This document shows positions 1-10,386 of a DNA stretch of 64,000 bases, piece after piece. The notes beneath the pieces were generated by a model that was not told where the DNA came from, made no database searches, and saw only the letters and a list, made by a program, of their open reading frames with translations. The position numbers and the translations under genes are program-made. The stretch is from Cytophagaceae bacterium (GTDB taxonomy: Bacteria > Bacteroidota > Bacteroidia > Cytophagales > Spirosomataceae): NCBI GenBank assembly GCA_005791165.1, contig SXXW01000016.1, positions 34,046 through 98,045 of the forward strand, read 5' to 3'. Within the stretch, counting starts at the first letter, position 1, and each line of letters starts with the position of its first letter.

Positions 1-153
1 AATGCTTCTTGTGCAAAATGTGATCAACCTTTAGAAAATGATATGTTGGTTTTGTCAGATGGGAATCAAGTTCAAATTTCTATTTGCCGCTCATGTGAAG
101 GTAAAATCAAATCACCTCAATGCTGTGGAGCGGATATGAGTTGCACGATGTAA
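1..153 (+). CDS. C-terminal fragment of a Cys-rich (zinc-ribbon-like) protein, truncated by window edge
   Basis: Frame 1 reads NASCAKCDQPLENDMLVLSDGNQVQISICRSCEGKIKSPQCCGADMSCTM*; paired CxxC motifs. Confidence 0.6.
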   Translation, partial: NASCAKCDQPLENDMLVLSDGNQVQISICRSCEGKIKSPQCCGADMSCTM

Positions 154-180
154 TTCGTATTTTTATCACTATTTAATTGT

Positions 181-212
181 CAAGGAAGGTGAAAACCTTC
201 CTTGATTTTTTA
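181..212 (+). terminator. Rho-independent terminator
   Basis: caaggaaggt-gaaa-accttccttg followed by T-run. Confidence 0.8.
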
Positions 213-238
213 TAATCATTTAACAAACTTTTTTTAAC

Positions 239-1879
239 ATGAAAAAAATCTTGTTTTTGATGCTTTGTTGCCTTCCTGCCCTAGCTCAAACGAAATCAGA
301 TCTTCAAGGGACCGCACGTGTTTTTGACCTTGAGTTTACGAGCCAAGAGTTAGATACGCTCTATTCTGATGTCCTTGATAATTTAGCTAATTACAAGGCG
401 ATGCATAAATTAAGCTTAAATAATAATGTCCCCTTAAGTCTTTGGCAAAATCCTGCGCTACCAGGAATGAAATTTGACCAAAAACAAAGACCGATTATTT
501 GGCCTAAATCCATGGCAAAATTGCCTGTGAATAAAGCGGATTTGGCTTTTTATTCGATTGACCAATTAGCTTATTTGATCAAGTCGAAACAAATAACTTC
601 ACTCGATTTAACGCGCTTTTTTATTGACCGCATTAAGAAGCACGGGGATGCTTTACAATGTGTCGTTAGTTTGCAAGAGGAAATCGCCTTCAAGCAGGCT
701 AGGCAGGCCGACCGCGAAATCGCGGCTGGAAAATACCGCGGTTTACTTCACGGAATTCCTTACGGGTTAAAAGATTTGTTTGCGATCAAAGGGACCAAAA
801 CTACTTGGGGTGCCGCGCCTTATAAAGATCAGCGAATCGAGGAGGATGCTTATGTATATCAAAGACTTCGGGTTGCAGGTGCTGTTTTAGTCGCTAAATT
901 TTCTTTGGGGGCTTTGGCGATGGGCGATTATTGGTACGGAGGAAGAACCAAAAATCCATGGAATTTAGCTTATGGTTCGTCGGGTTCATCGGCCGGTTCC
1001 GCTTCAGCCACCGTGGCTGGTTTAGTGCCTTTTGCGATTGGCACAGAAACCTGGGGAAGTATTGTTTCGCCTTCTACGACTTGTGGGGCAACGGGTTTGA
1101 GGCCGACCTTCGGGAGTGTAAGTAGATCAGGCGCGATGGCTTTAAGTTATAGTTTAGATAAAATTGGCCCCATTTGCCGCTCGGCAAACGATGCAGCCAT
1201 TGTTTTTAGTTTTATTCATGGGACTGATGGCCAAGATTTAGCCGCGGTCAATCGGCCTTTTAATTATGATGCCAACCGCCCTTTAAAAGGGATGAAAATC
1301 GGATATGCTAAAAACTATTTTGATAAAATTAAGGATACAAGTCGAAATGAATGGAAAGTTATTTCTTTGTTGAAAAAGCAGGGGGTCCAACTCATTCCTG
1401 TCGATTTTCCAGATTCAACGGCCTATCCTTTTAACATCATGGATGTGGTGATTGGTGCTGAATGTGGAGCTCAGTTTGACGAATTAACCCGAAATAACGT
1501 GGATGATTTATTGACCCGACAAACAAAATCGGACTGGCCTAACCAGTTTCGAACTTCCCGATTTGTACCAGCCGTGGAATATATTAATGCTCAAAGACAC
1601 CGTTATTTATTAATGCAAAAAGTGAATGCCGTGGTGTCTCAATTTGACGCAATTATTTGTCCTTCCCGGGGTGGCGGAAATCAATCGGCCATCACGAATT
1701 TAACGGGACATCCTGTAGTTTGCGTACCCAACGGATTTGATTCAAAAACGAAACTTCCCACCGGTATTTCTTTTGTGGGGAAGCTGTACGACGAGGGAAC
1801 CATTCTGCGTGTGGCTAAGTTTTATCAAGACTTAACTAATTTTGACGAAGCGCATCCACAACAATTTACGCAAGATTAA
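239..1879 (+). CDS. Amidase (amidase signature family), secreted
   Basis: Signal peptide; GIPYGLKDLF and GSSGSSAGSASATVAG...GTETWGSIVSPSTTCGATGLRPT amidase-signature Ser/Lys motifs. Confidence 0.9.
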   Translation: MKKILFLMLCCLPALAQTKSDLQGTARVFDLEFTSQELDTLYSDVLDNLANYKAMHKLSLNNNVPLSLWQNPALPGMKFDQKQRPIIWPKSMAKLPVNKADLAFYSIDQLAYLIKSKQITSLDLTRFFIDRIKKHGDALQCVVSLQEEIAFKQARQADREIAAGKYRGLLHGIPYGLKDLFAIKGTKTTWGAAPYKDQRIEEDAYVYQRLRVAGAVLVAKFSLGALAMGDYWYGGRTKNPWNLAYGSSGSSAGSASATVAGLVPFAIGTETWGSIVSPSTTCGATGLRPTFGSVSRSGAMALSYSLDKIGPICRSANDAAIVFSFIHGTDGQDLAAVNRPFNYDANRPLKGMKIGYAKNYFDKIKDTSRNEWKVISLLKKQGVQLIPVDFPDSTAYPFNIMDVVIGAECGAQFDELTRNNVDDLLTRQTKSDWPNQFRTSRFVPAVEYINAQRHRYLLMQKVNAVVSQFDAIICPSRGGGNQSAITNLTGHPVVCVPNGFDSKTKLPTGISFVGKLYDEGTILRVAKFYQDLTNFDEAHPQQFTQD

Positions 1880-1910
1880 CCAATGAATTAAACTCAAAAA
1901 ACTCTTCTAA

Positions 1911-3221
1911 ATGAACAATCCATTTAAGATAAAATCCATTGCCTTCTTCCTATTGATAGGATTTTGTAGCCTAAACCCGTTATGTGCCCAAATACCTTCA
2001 CCCAATTTTATCGTGGGCGATGCGCTACCTAGCGCCCCTGAATTAGCTCCCCGTGGCAAATATGCGGTGGGTGTCCGAACGATGGAGGTGGTGAATAAAA
2101 ATCAGGTGGATGTGCTTAAATCAAAAGCGGGTGTGGATCCATTATATGACCGATCGCTTACGTTGGAAGTTTGGTACCCCGCTGTGATTCCTGCTGGCCA
2201 AAAAGCTTTGGAAACGTATAAATCCACCTTAGGATTATTAAATGACCCTAAGCGACCTTTAATACCTTATACTTATTTAGGGCGTGCGCTGAGAGATGCG
2301 CAACCCGATCGCTCAGAAGGTAATTATCCTTTGGTCATCGTATCTCACGGCTATCCTGGTTCTCGTTTATTGCTTAGTTACCTCACTGAAAATTTAGCAT
2401 CCAAAGGCTACATAGTGGTGTCAATCGGCCATACGGAATCTACATATTCTGACCGGGCAGCTTTTCAAAGCACCTTATTAAATCGATCTAAGGATGTTTT
2501 ATTTGTATTGAATTCATTAGCTGGTTTTTCTGGCCAAGGTAGTAAGCATTTTTTATCAGGAATCGTGGATGTAGAAAATACAGGAATTGTGGGGTATTCT
2601 ATGGGCGGATATGGGGTATTAAATGTGGCGGGTGCTGGATATAGTCCAAAAATGGATTCGACTTTTGCCGTACTTTCAGGAGGAAGTCATGCGATACGGG
2701 TTCGTATGGCGGGCCAACCAGAATACCTATCTTCTTTGGATGCTCGAATTAAAGCGGTGGTTGCCTTTGCTCCTTGGGGCATGCAAAGAGGAGCGTGGGA
2801 TAAAGAAGGATTAAAGGGATTAAAGACTCCTACGTTTTTTGTGGCCGGAAGTTTGGATGACGTGTCAGGGTATGAGGATGGAATCAAAGCGATTTATGAG
2901 GGGGCGATTAATGCCAATCGATATTTATTGACTTACCAAAACGCACGTCATAATGTCGCGCCCAATCCGCCACCTGCGGAAACGCTGGCTGAAGGAGTTA
3001 GTCCAAGTGAATACAATCATTATTCGGAGCCCAGCTGGAATGAATATCGGTTAAATAATAATAACCAACATTTTGTGACCGCATTTTTAGGCATTCATTT
3101 GAAGAAATTAGATTACATGAAATATTTAGATGTTCAGAAAAATTCCAATGATAAGCTTTGGACAGGCTTTAAACCAAGGTATTCGACTGGTATGGAGCTT
3201 TTACATGCGATGCCAAAATAA
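1911..3221 (+). CDS. Secreted alpha/beta hydrolase (dienelactone hydrolase / PAF acetylhydrolase-like)
   Basis: Signal peptide; LVIVSHGYPGSR oxyanion region and GYSMGGYG nucleophile elbow. Confidence 0.8.
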   Translation: MNNPFKIKSIAFFLLIGFCSLNPLCAQIPSPNFIVGDALPSAPELAPRGKYAVGVRTMEVVNKNQVDVLKSKAGVDPLYDRSLTLEVWYPAVIPAGQKALETYKSTLGLLNDPKRPLIPYTYLGRALRDAQPDRSEGNYPLVIVSHGYPGSRLLLSYLTENLASKGYIVVSIGHTESTYSDRAAFQSTLLNRSKDVLFVLNSLAGFSGQGSKHFLSGIVDVENTGIVGYSMGGYGVLNVAGAGYSPKMDSTFAVLSGGSHAIRVRMAGQPEYLSSLDARIKAVVAFAPWGMQRGAWDKEGLKGLKTPTFFVAGSLDDVSGYEDGIKAIYEGAINANRYLLTYQNARHNVAPNPPPAETLAEGVSPSEYNHYSEPSWNEYRLNNNNQHFVTAFLGIHLKKLDYMKYLDVQKNSNDKLWTGFKPRYSTGMELLHAMPK

Positions 3222-3248
3222 GGCTAATGTACGATTTGCTATCAATAA

Positions 3249-3276
3249 AAAAATCCACCCGTAAAGGTGGATTTTT
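3249..3276. terminator. Bidirectional terminator between convergent genes
   Basis: aaaaatccacc-cgtaaa-ggtggattttt. Confidence 0.8.
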
Positions 3277-3295
3277 AAATTTAGAACAAAGGAGA

Positions 3296-3838
3296 TTATT
3301 TTGAATAGTCAGAGAATGAATCACTCGCTGTTTTACCTCTCATTTCAATTTTAGGATTGGTGATAGCGAAATCATCTAAGTTTTCAATGCTTCTATTGCC
3401 AATAGTAATTCGAATCACATTTTTTCCGGGTAATAGATCTTGAGCAGTTAAGAGAAAACTAAGCTTTGCGTTTTCATTACCGATCGGCGAATTGACAACT
3501 AAATCAGTAAGCCCTTTAACCTTAAAGAAAGAAAATTTAGTGGATGTTGCTAACGACGGGAAGTATATGTTGGCATGAATCAATTTCCCATTCACATAAA
3601 TCTCAGGAAGATCAAATGGGTTAATGTGGTGCACATCCATAGATGCTTGGGCAAAGGCAGCATCAGATTTTGCTTCATAATTAAATGTAAGTACACGAGT
3701 CGTCATCGGTTTACGTCCACTATCACCTAAATAAATGGTGTCCGCTGCGGCAGTTAATTTAATGGATGTATATTGAGCAGATAAGTTGATGGTGATACCC
3801 ATGAGTAACATGGATAAAATAATGAAAGATTTTTTCAT
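3296..3838 (-). CDS. Secreted hypothetical protein
   Basis: 180-aa ORF with N-terminal signal peptide MKKSFIILSMLLMGITINLSAQ. Confidence 0.6.
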   Translation of the reverse strand: MKKSFIILSMLLMGITINLSAQYTSIKLTAAADTIYLGDSGRKPMTTRVLTFNYEAKSDAAFAQASMDVHHINPFDLPEIYVNGKLIHANIYFPSLATSTKFSFFKVKGLTDLVVNSPIGNENAKLSFLLTAQDLLPGKNVIRITIGNRSIENLDDFAITNPKIEMRGKTASDSFSDYSK

Positions 3839-4077
3839 GATGATTTTTTAAAAGGTGATTGTTTTGAAAGCGTAAATATATCTGAATTTATAAAGTTTGT
3901 AAATTAAATTAAGATTAATTATTGTTCCAAAAACGGATAGGGGGACATGATTTCATTTAAACTGAAGTGGATAAAACAAATTACACCAAATTGGGTTTTG
4001 AAAGTTAATATGCTGAAATTGAAAATATATTTCTGAAAACTCGCCATTAAATAAACACTTTTACATCAGTATAACTC

Positions 4078-6564
4078 ATGAAAAACGTTAAAAGATTATT
4101 TTGGATTATTTCTTTATTGAGCGCCAACTACCTATCCATCGCTCAAACATCAAAAAGCCTTGTAAAGGATCCAGTCAAACCAGCGGAAGTCGTTGCTGAG
4201 AAAAAAGTAGAAAAAAAATCCAAGGATTACGATCAGTTGATTACCAAAGAAGCCAAATCGCAAAAAGGCGTTTTTTCAACGCATAAAGTAGGCGATAAAT
4301 ATTATTTTGAAATACCTAAAAAATACCTGGGTAAGGATATGTTGCTCGTTAGCAGAATTTCTAAAATTCCTAATGGATTAGGTGGTGGTTATTTTAATGC
4401 CGGTACTTCTACGAATGAGCAGTTGGTCGTTTGGGAAAAATTCCAAGAGAAAATATTAATCAAAGTTAAATCCTATGCCGCGGTGGCCAATGATTCCTTG
4501 CCCATTAGTATTTCGGTGAAGGCAAATAATTATGAGCCCACCTTGTATGCCTTTGATATAGAGACGTATAGCAAGGATTCCTCAAATGTGGTGATCGATG
4601 TAACTAAATTTTATACCAGTGACATACCGGCCATGAGTGGTTTGAATGCTTCCTTACGAGAAGCGCACAAAGTGAAAGGCTTAGATCCGAGCCGTAGTTT
4701 CATTCATTCCGTGAAGTCATTTCCTTTGAACATTGAAGTGGTTCAGGATTTTACCTATTCGGCGTCTAAACCTTCATCGACAGCCTACACGGAGTCGATC
4801 AGTATTCAGATGAATCAATCCATGATTTTATTGCCTGAAAAGCCGATGAAGCCACGTTTATTTGACCAGCGTGTTGGTTGGTTTACCCAAAAACAATACG
4901 ACTATTCGAGTGAAGAGCTTAAGTCAGATCAAAAAACCTTCATCCGTAAATGGCGATTAGAGCCTAAAGACATGGAGGCCTATAAAAGGGGGGAACTCGT
5001 AGAACCCATCAAACAAATTGTCTATTATTTAGATCCGGCTACTCCTGAGAAGTTGAGAAAGCATATCAAAAAGGGAGTGGAAAATTGGCAAAAGCCTTTT
5101 GAGCAAGCGGGCTTTAAAAATGCCATTATTTGCAAGGATGCCCCGACAAAAGAACAGGATCCCGATTTTTCACCAGAGGATATTCGCTATTCAGTAATTC
5201 GTTATGTGGCCAGTACCACAAGAAATGCGATGGGGCCAAGTGTCAGTGATCCTAGAACGGGAGAAATTATTGAATCTGATATTATTTGGTACCATAATCA
5301 TTTAAGGTCGTATCGCAATCGTTTTTTAGTGGAGACCGCTGCGTCTAATCCCAAAGCCAGGACGCTTGAAACGAGTGAAGAGGATATTGGTGAAATGATG
5401 GAAATGGTTATCTCGCATGAAGTAGGACATGCCTTGGGTTTTCCACATAATATGGGTGCCAGCAGTTCGTATGAGGTGGAAGATTATCGAAATGCGGAGT
5501 TTACCAAAACGCAGGGTATTTCGGCGACGATCATGGATTATGCTCGATTTAATTACATAGCTCAACCAGAAGACAAGGGAGTTCGTTACATTCGGAAAAT
5601 GGGTCCTTACGATGATTATGCGGTGAATTGGGGGTATCGAATATTGCCAAATTCCGTAAAACCTGAAGATGAGGTTACTACATTAAATCAGTGGATTGAA
5701 GCCAAAGCAGGAGATTTGAGATTTCGATTTGGAAATCAGGGGACGACTTTTGACCCAAGTTCACAGACAGAGGATATCGGCAATGACCCCGTTAGGGCGG
5801 GAAATTATGCCATGAAAAACTTGAAAGTCGTGGCTAAGAATTTGGCGGATTGGACGAGCAAGAAGACCAATAATTACGATGATTTGATTGAGGTAAATGA
5901 TGAATTATTGACAGCTTGGTTTCGCTATGTTGGACATGTAGTCACTAGCGTTGGCGGTTATTATGAACGGTATTCGAAGCCGAACCAACAGGTTGCTTCC
6001 TACATTGTAGTGCCTAAAGCGAAACAACAAATGGCCATGAAATGGTTGTTGGACCATGCATTTTCGGACGTAGCTTGGTTGATCAATAAGGAAGTAGTTA
6101 CGCATCAAATGATGGGATATAATGAAAAAATCAGAGGTTTACAGGTAACTCATTTAAACGATTTATTGAGTTTTGAAACCTTGGCCCGATTGGATAATAG
6201 TTCGCATTCAGAGGCTAATTATTATAAATCAGTGGAATTCTGTAAAGACTTACGGGTAGGTTTGTGGAGCGAGCTTGCGTCTGGAGCGAAGCCTGAGGTA
6301 TTTAGAAGAAATTTACAAAAGGCATACATTGAGCGGATGAAGTATTTATTGACCGAACAAATGGTGCCTTCGCCGACCAACAGAGAATATTATTCAGTCG
6401 CGCAATCGGATGTCCGGTCGACTGTCCGTGGAGAATTAAAGGCATTGTTGGCCTCCATCAACCTGGCCAAAATCAAATTCAAGGATACTGAAACCATTTA
6501 TCATTTGGAGGATTGCATCGATCGGATTCAAACTATTTTGTATCCTGGAAAGCAGCAGAAATAA
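4078..6564 (+). CDS. Zinc-dependent metalloprotease (DUF5117/DUF5118-type, metzincin-like)
   Basis: Signal peptide; HEVGHALGFPHN (HExxHxxGxxH) motif; 828 aa. Confidence 0.88.
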   Translation: MKNVKRLFWIISLLSANYLSIAQTSKSLVKDPVKPAEVVAEKKVEKKSKDYDQLITKEAKSQKGVFSTHKVGDKYYFEIPKKYLGKDMLLVSRISKIPNGLGGGYFNAGTSTNEQLVVWEKFQEKILIKVKSYAAVANDSLPISISVKANNYEPTLYAFDIETYSKDSSNVVIDVTKFYTSDIPAMSGLNASLREAHKVKGLDPSRSFIHSVKSFPLNIEVVQDFTYSASKPSSTAYTESISIQMNQSMILLPEKPMKPRLFDQRVGWFTQKQYDYSSEELKSDQKTFIRKWRLEPKDMEAYKRGELVEPIKQIVYYLDPATPEKLRKHIKKGVENWQKPFEQAGFKNAIICKDAPTKEQDPDFSPEDIRYSVIRYVASTTRNAMGPSVSDPRTGEIIESDIIWYHNHLRSYRNRFLVETAASNPKARTLETSEEDIGEMMEMVISHEVGHALGFPHNMGASSSYEVEDYRNAEFTKTQGISATIMDYARFNYIAQPEDKGVRYIRKMGPYDDYAVNWGYRILPNSVKPEDEVTTLNQWIEAKAGDLRFRFGNQGTTFDPSSQTEDIGNDPVRAGNYAMKNLKVVAKNLADWTSKKTNNYDDLIEVNDELLTAWFRYVGHVVTSVGGYYERYSKPNQQVASYIVVPKAKQQMAMKWLLDHAFSDVAWLINKEVVTHQMMGYNEKIRGLQVTHLNDLLSFETLARLDNSSHSEANYYKSVEFCKDLRVGLWSELASGAKPEVFRRNLQKAYIERMKYLLTEQMVPSPTNREYYSVAQSDVRSTVRGELKALLASINLAKIKFKDTETIYHLEDCIDRIQTILYPGKQQK

Positions 6565-6585
6565 TTATTTTCAACTGATTTAATT

Positions 6586-6627
6586 AAAAAAGGGGGGCGA
6601 AAATTGAATCATTTCGTCCCTTTTTAT
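6586..6627 (+). terminator. Rho-independent terminator
   Basis: aaaaaggggggcgaaa ... tttcgtccctttttatttt stem with T-run. Confidence 0.6.
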
Positions 6628-6641
6628 TTTCAACCTATTGA

Positions 6642-7358
6642 ATGAAAACAATCTGCATGCTCAATCGTTTTTTTATCATGCGATGGACTCTGGTTTTGTT
6701 TATAGGTTTTGTTCTTCTTTCCTGCCAGAAACCTTCAGAGTCTACACTGAAGCCTAAAGACGATTCCACCTCTATATCATGGTTGGCCCTAGGAGATTCC
6801 TACACCATAGGTCAGGGAGTCAATACACCAGAACGTTTTCCGGCGCAGACGCTCGATTTGTTGAAATTGAGATCGATTAAAACGGCCCAACTAACCTATG
6901 TAGCTACAACGGGTTGGACTTCCGGTCAGCTTGATAAATCGATAAGCCAACAAAATCTAGCTTTTTATGATTTTGTGACGGTGTTGATCGGTGTAAATGA
7001 TCAGTTTCAAGGGATTGATACGAGCACCTATAGTAAGAATTTTAAATCGATTTTAAATCGGGCCATTCAGGCGACTCGGGGGGAAAGCCAACATGTGTTA
7101 GTCCTGTCTATTCCTGATTATAGCTTAAGCCCAGAAGGCAAAAAACTGGATACAACTAAAATCAAAAGAGAAATCGACCTCTTCAATCGTTTAAATAAAA
7201 ATCTAGCTAAAGACTTCAAATGCCAATACCTAGACATTACTGTATTGGGGAGAGAAGCTAAATCAAATCCCGCATGGGTTGCTAAGGATGGTTTGCATCC
7301 CTCAGCGGTGGCCTATAAAAAGTGGGCGGAACAAATTGGTCCACTTATTGTAAGGTAG
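6642..7358 (+). CDS. SGNH/GDSL hydrolase lipoprotein
   Basis: Lipobox LLSC; WLALGDSYTIGQGV (block I), GVNDQF (block III), DGLHPS (block V). Confidence 0.88.
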   Translation: MKTICMLNRFFIMRWTLVLFIGFVLLSCQKPSESTLKPKDDSTSISWLALGDSYTIGQGVNTPERFPAQTLDLLKLRSIKTAQLTYVATTGWTSGQLDKSISQQNLAFYDFVTVLIGVNDQFQGIDTSTYSKNFKSILNRAIQATRGESQHVLVLSIPDYSLSPEGKKLDTTKIKREIDLFNRLNKNLAKDFKCQYLDITVLGREAKSNPAWVAKDGLHPSAVAYKKWAEQIGPLIVR

Positions 7359-7491
7359 GGCTCCTCTAAAATTTTTGAATAAAATCCGAATTTAAGTCAA
7401 AAAAATCTTTAATTCTGTTTCAACCCTAAGGATCTATCTTAAATGAAATCCATTTAAATTTGACTACATTGTATTTAAATTAATTTGAAAT

Positions 7492-8682
7492 TTGGAAATT
7501 TTAGCGCCTGTATTTGGCATATTTACTTCTTTTATTCTGTTGTATTATTTGAGTTCTTTGAACAGATCCAATGTTTTTTTAGCGCTCTTTTTCCTTTGTT
7601 GCAACTTGGTCGTCTTCGTCTATTTTGGACTACATTATAGCAAAGTTGAGTTTTGGGAGGGTGTTTGTTTTGTTCATTTCTTGCCGCTCTCCTTTCTCTT
7701 AGGTCCATTATTATTTTTCTATGTCAAGTACTCCGTTTCAGAACACAAGGAGTTCCGACGAATAGACGCATTGCATCTACTTCCAGCGGCTTTTGTCGTG
7801 ATGGTTTGTTGGCCCTTCACGAGTTTGCCCTTTGACGTTAAAACAAAAATGGCTCATGAAATTGTGAACATAACGGAGGATTATCGTTTGAATTTCAATT
7901 GGCTGACCTTTGAGCAATTGTTATATGGACGTTCAATTCATTTGATTATATATGCATTTTCTAGTGTCATATATTTCTTTTGGAATAAGAAGATTTTAAT
8001 AAAAAAATATGGAATGATTCCGTCCAACCACTATGTGATTAAGCGTTGGTTTTTCACCTTGGCATTTTTGCAAGTATTGATTGCCAGCATGAGTTTAGGG
8101 CATATGATTACGCTGTATACAAAGCCATTTGCATTTTTGGGTATTTCATCCATTGAACTATTTAGCGAAGAACATTTCTTCAGAATTTGTGGAGGAGGCT
8201 TTTTTATACAAAACTTCTTTTTGTTTCTTTTCCCCAAAATTCTCTATGGAAATATTTCTTACAGAGAAGGAATGGAGGATGAAACAAATTTTAGAAAGAT
8301 AAAATTAAGTCTTTCGAAACCTCTGAAAAGTGTCCTTGGTGAAATCGATTTTAATTCAGTGATTTTGCCTTATCTAGCCGAATCACCTTTTGTAAAAAAA
8401 GATTTTACGTTGTCTCAAATGTCATTTGATCTTAAAATTCCTGAACGGGTATTGTCCAATTACTTCAACAAAGAATTGGAAAAAACTTTTGGCGAATGGA
8501 AAAATGACTTAAGGATTGAATATGCAAGCCAGTTGATACACGATGGAAACGCCAAGAAACTAACCATAGAAGCGATTTCCAATCTTTCCGGTTTTGTGTC
8601 TAGATCTAAATTTATAGACGCTTTCAAAGCCCGTAAGGGAGTGACTCCGTCTGTTTATATAAAAGAAAACAATTTTGACTGA
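7492..8682 (+). CDS. Membrane-anchored AraC-family transcriptional regulator (TTG start)
   Basis: Multiple N-terminal hydrophobic helices, then C-terminal AraC HTH (LTIEAISNLSGFVSRSKFIDAFKARKGVTPSVYIK). Confidence 0.85.
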   Translation: MEILAPVFGIFTSFILLYYLSSLNRSNVFLALFFLCCNLVVFVYFGLHYSKVEFWEGVCFVHFLPLSFLLGPLLFFYVKYSVSEHKEFRRIDALHLLPAAFVVMVCWPFTSLPFDVKTKMAHEIVNITEDYRLNFNWLTFEQLLYGRSIHLIIYAFSSVIYFFWNKKILIKKYGMIPSNHYVIKRWFFTLAFLQVLIASMSLGHMITLYTKPFAFLGISSIELFSEEHFFRICGGGFFIQNFFLFLFPKILYGNISYREGMEDETNFRKIKLSLSKPLKSVLGEIDFNSVILPYLAESPFVKKDFTLSQMSFDLKIPERVLSNYFNKELEKTFGEWKNDLRIEYASQLIHDGNAKKLTIEAISNLSGFVSRSKFIDAFKARKGVTPSVYIKENNFD

Positions 8683-8701
8683 GGCGATTAGCCTCAGTCA
8701 A
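8675..8701. terminator. Bidirectional terminator between convergent genes
   Basis: ttgactgaggc-gatta-gcctcagtcaa; contains the stop codon of the AraC gene. Confidence 0.75.
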
Positions 8702-8707
8702 AAGGTT

Positions 8708-9203
8708 TTATTTAGCGGCAGGTAATAAACCTAATTGTTGCATAAACACCATGTTATCCATGAAGTCTTGCTCCTCCGCGATCTTGCCATCTTTCATTTT
8801 AACGATGGTCGTTCCGATTACGTCAACTGATTTTCCAGTAGCAGGAATACCAAAGAATGTTCCGGTATGTTTACCTTTAAATTGCCAGTATTTTACTAAT
8901 TTATCTCCATCAGCAAAGATTTCCTTAATGATAAATTGGCGCTCAGAAAATCCTGTAACATAGTTATCATAATAGGCTTTGGCGTTAGCTTTCCCTTTAA
9001 TCTCAGGCACTGTATGGAGAATAGCATCGTCCGTATAAGCGGAATCGAGGATATTAGTTCGACCTTCATTAATGGCCACTTCCCAAACACGAGAATAGTA
9101 AGTAATATTCTCTTTGCCTTTGGCGGCATTTTTGTCGTTTTCACTCGTGCAAGCCATAACACTTGCAGCGAATAAAACAGTAAGAATGGATTTTTTGATC
9201 ATT
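8708..9203 (-). CDS. SnoaL-like/ester-cyclase family lipoprotein (NTF2-like fold); start trimmed to MIKKS
   Basis: Lipobox VMAC; ...FFGIPATGKSVDVIGTTIVKMKDGKIAEEQDFMDNMVFMQQLGLLPAAK is typical of SnoaL/ester cyclase. Confidence 0.8.
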
Positions 9204-9382
9204 GTATAATATTTTAAGTTTGCCAAATCTATCAAAACATGGCTATTCAATCAATGTTCAAAACCTGCAAAAATGTTCCCAAAAGCATAAAAAGGAACAA
9301 GTTGGAACGACGTTTTGTCATATTCATTTGCCTATTTTTTTAATTTGTTGTTCATTTTAAATATTAATCAAAACATTCTTTC

Positions 9383-10291
9383 ATGAAAAAAATTATTCTT
9401 TTAGGTGCATTCATTGCATCTACCCTTACGCTTTCAGCTCAAACAGCTGGAAAGATCTTTTCAGGTCCAAGTGCTGGGAAAGCATTCCAATTAGGTTCTG
9501 AAAAATCTAGTCAAGTTGTATTGGATGCTGTTAAGGCTTATAACTCAAATAGTTCTGCAGCTGAGATGGCTTTGTGGACTGAAGAAATGCAGAAAATGGG
9601 TGGAGACTTCAACCGTAAATGGCATTCATCTATGAAATCATTAAATGATGTGCCTATATCCATTCTTCCTATTAAAGTGCAGGGTTCTACGGACGAAATT
9701 GTGATGTTACAATCTGTTGAGGACCGAGTTGCCAATGACGGGTCTAAGCAAAAAATGAATTTGTTTGAATTGTTTACAGTGAATAAAGCTGGGAAAATCA
9801 GTGATTTTCAACAATATTCAACTATCCCTTCTACCAATGAATTTGGTAAAACTTCTGGTGGTAAAATGATTACCGCTAATCCAGCAGATGAAAATAATGG
9901 TAGATCATTCCAATTTTCAAACCGTGGAGAAATTGCTGCCATAGAGCAATGGGTGAAGGCTTACAACGCGATGGATGCAGCTGGAGTTTATGAGGAGGTT
10001 GCTGACGAAATAAAGACGGTCGATTTTGAAGGGAAAAAAGCTGTGTTAAAAAAGAGTGATTGGCCTACATATTTTGCTATGTTCAAATCATTGGAATGGA
10101 AACCGGACATGATCCTTCCTTTTAAAATCACAAATACGGATCCTGTTTCAGGTATTTTGGTTTCTTCAACTGAAAAGCGTGTATTGAAAGACGGAACCGT
10201 TTGGGAGAAGCAAATGATCGAATTTTTCACCTTTAATTTAGATGGAAAAATTAGTAAGGCTGAGCAATATGCTCGTCCTATCGTAAAATAA
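9383..10291 (+). CDS. Secreted protein with two tandem NTF2-like domains
   Basis: Signal peptide; two ~120-aa internally similar units (...AYN...FFTFNLDGKISKAEQYARP / ...AYN...LFTVNKAGKISDFQQYS). Confidence 0.7.
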   Translation: MKKIILLGAFIASTLTLSAQTAGKIFSGPSAGKAFQLGSEKSSQVVLDAVKAYNSNSSAAEMALWTEEMQKMGGDFNRKWHSSMKSLNDVPISILPIKVQGSTDEIVMLQSVEDRVANDGSKQKMNLFELFTVNKAGKISDFQQYSTIPSTNEFGKTSGGKMITANPADENNGRSFQFSNRGEIAAIEQWVKAYNAMDAAGVYEEVADEIKTVDFEGKKAVLKKSDWPTYFAMFKSLEWKPDMILPFKITNTDPVSGILVSSTEKRVLKDGTVWEKQMIEFFTFNLDGKISKAEQYARPIVK

Positions 10292-10310
10292 ATTTCCTAG
10301 TAAAAATTTT

Positions 10311-10352
10311 AAGCCTAAGCATTGACTTTCTGAGTTTTTGCTTAGGCTTTTT
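10311..10352. terminator. Terminator between convergent genes
   Basis: aagcctaagca ... tgcttaggctttttt. Confidence 0.75.
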
Positions 10353-10386
10353 TATTCTTTTTGATTTCCAATATGGAATATCAGTT

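Noticed and set aside
931-1125. 64-aa ORF inside the amidase gene
   Set aside because: Alternative frame within a strong CDS; low-plausibility sequence.
8896-9175. 88- and 79-aa ORFs overlapping the SnoaL-like gene
   Set aside because: Alternative frames/strand of a supported gene.
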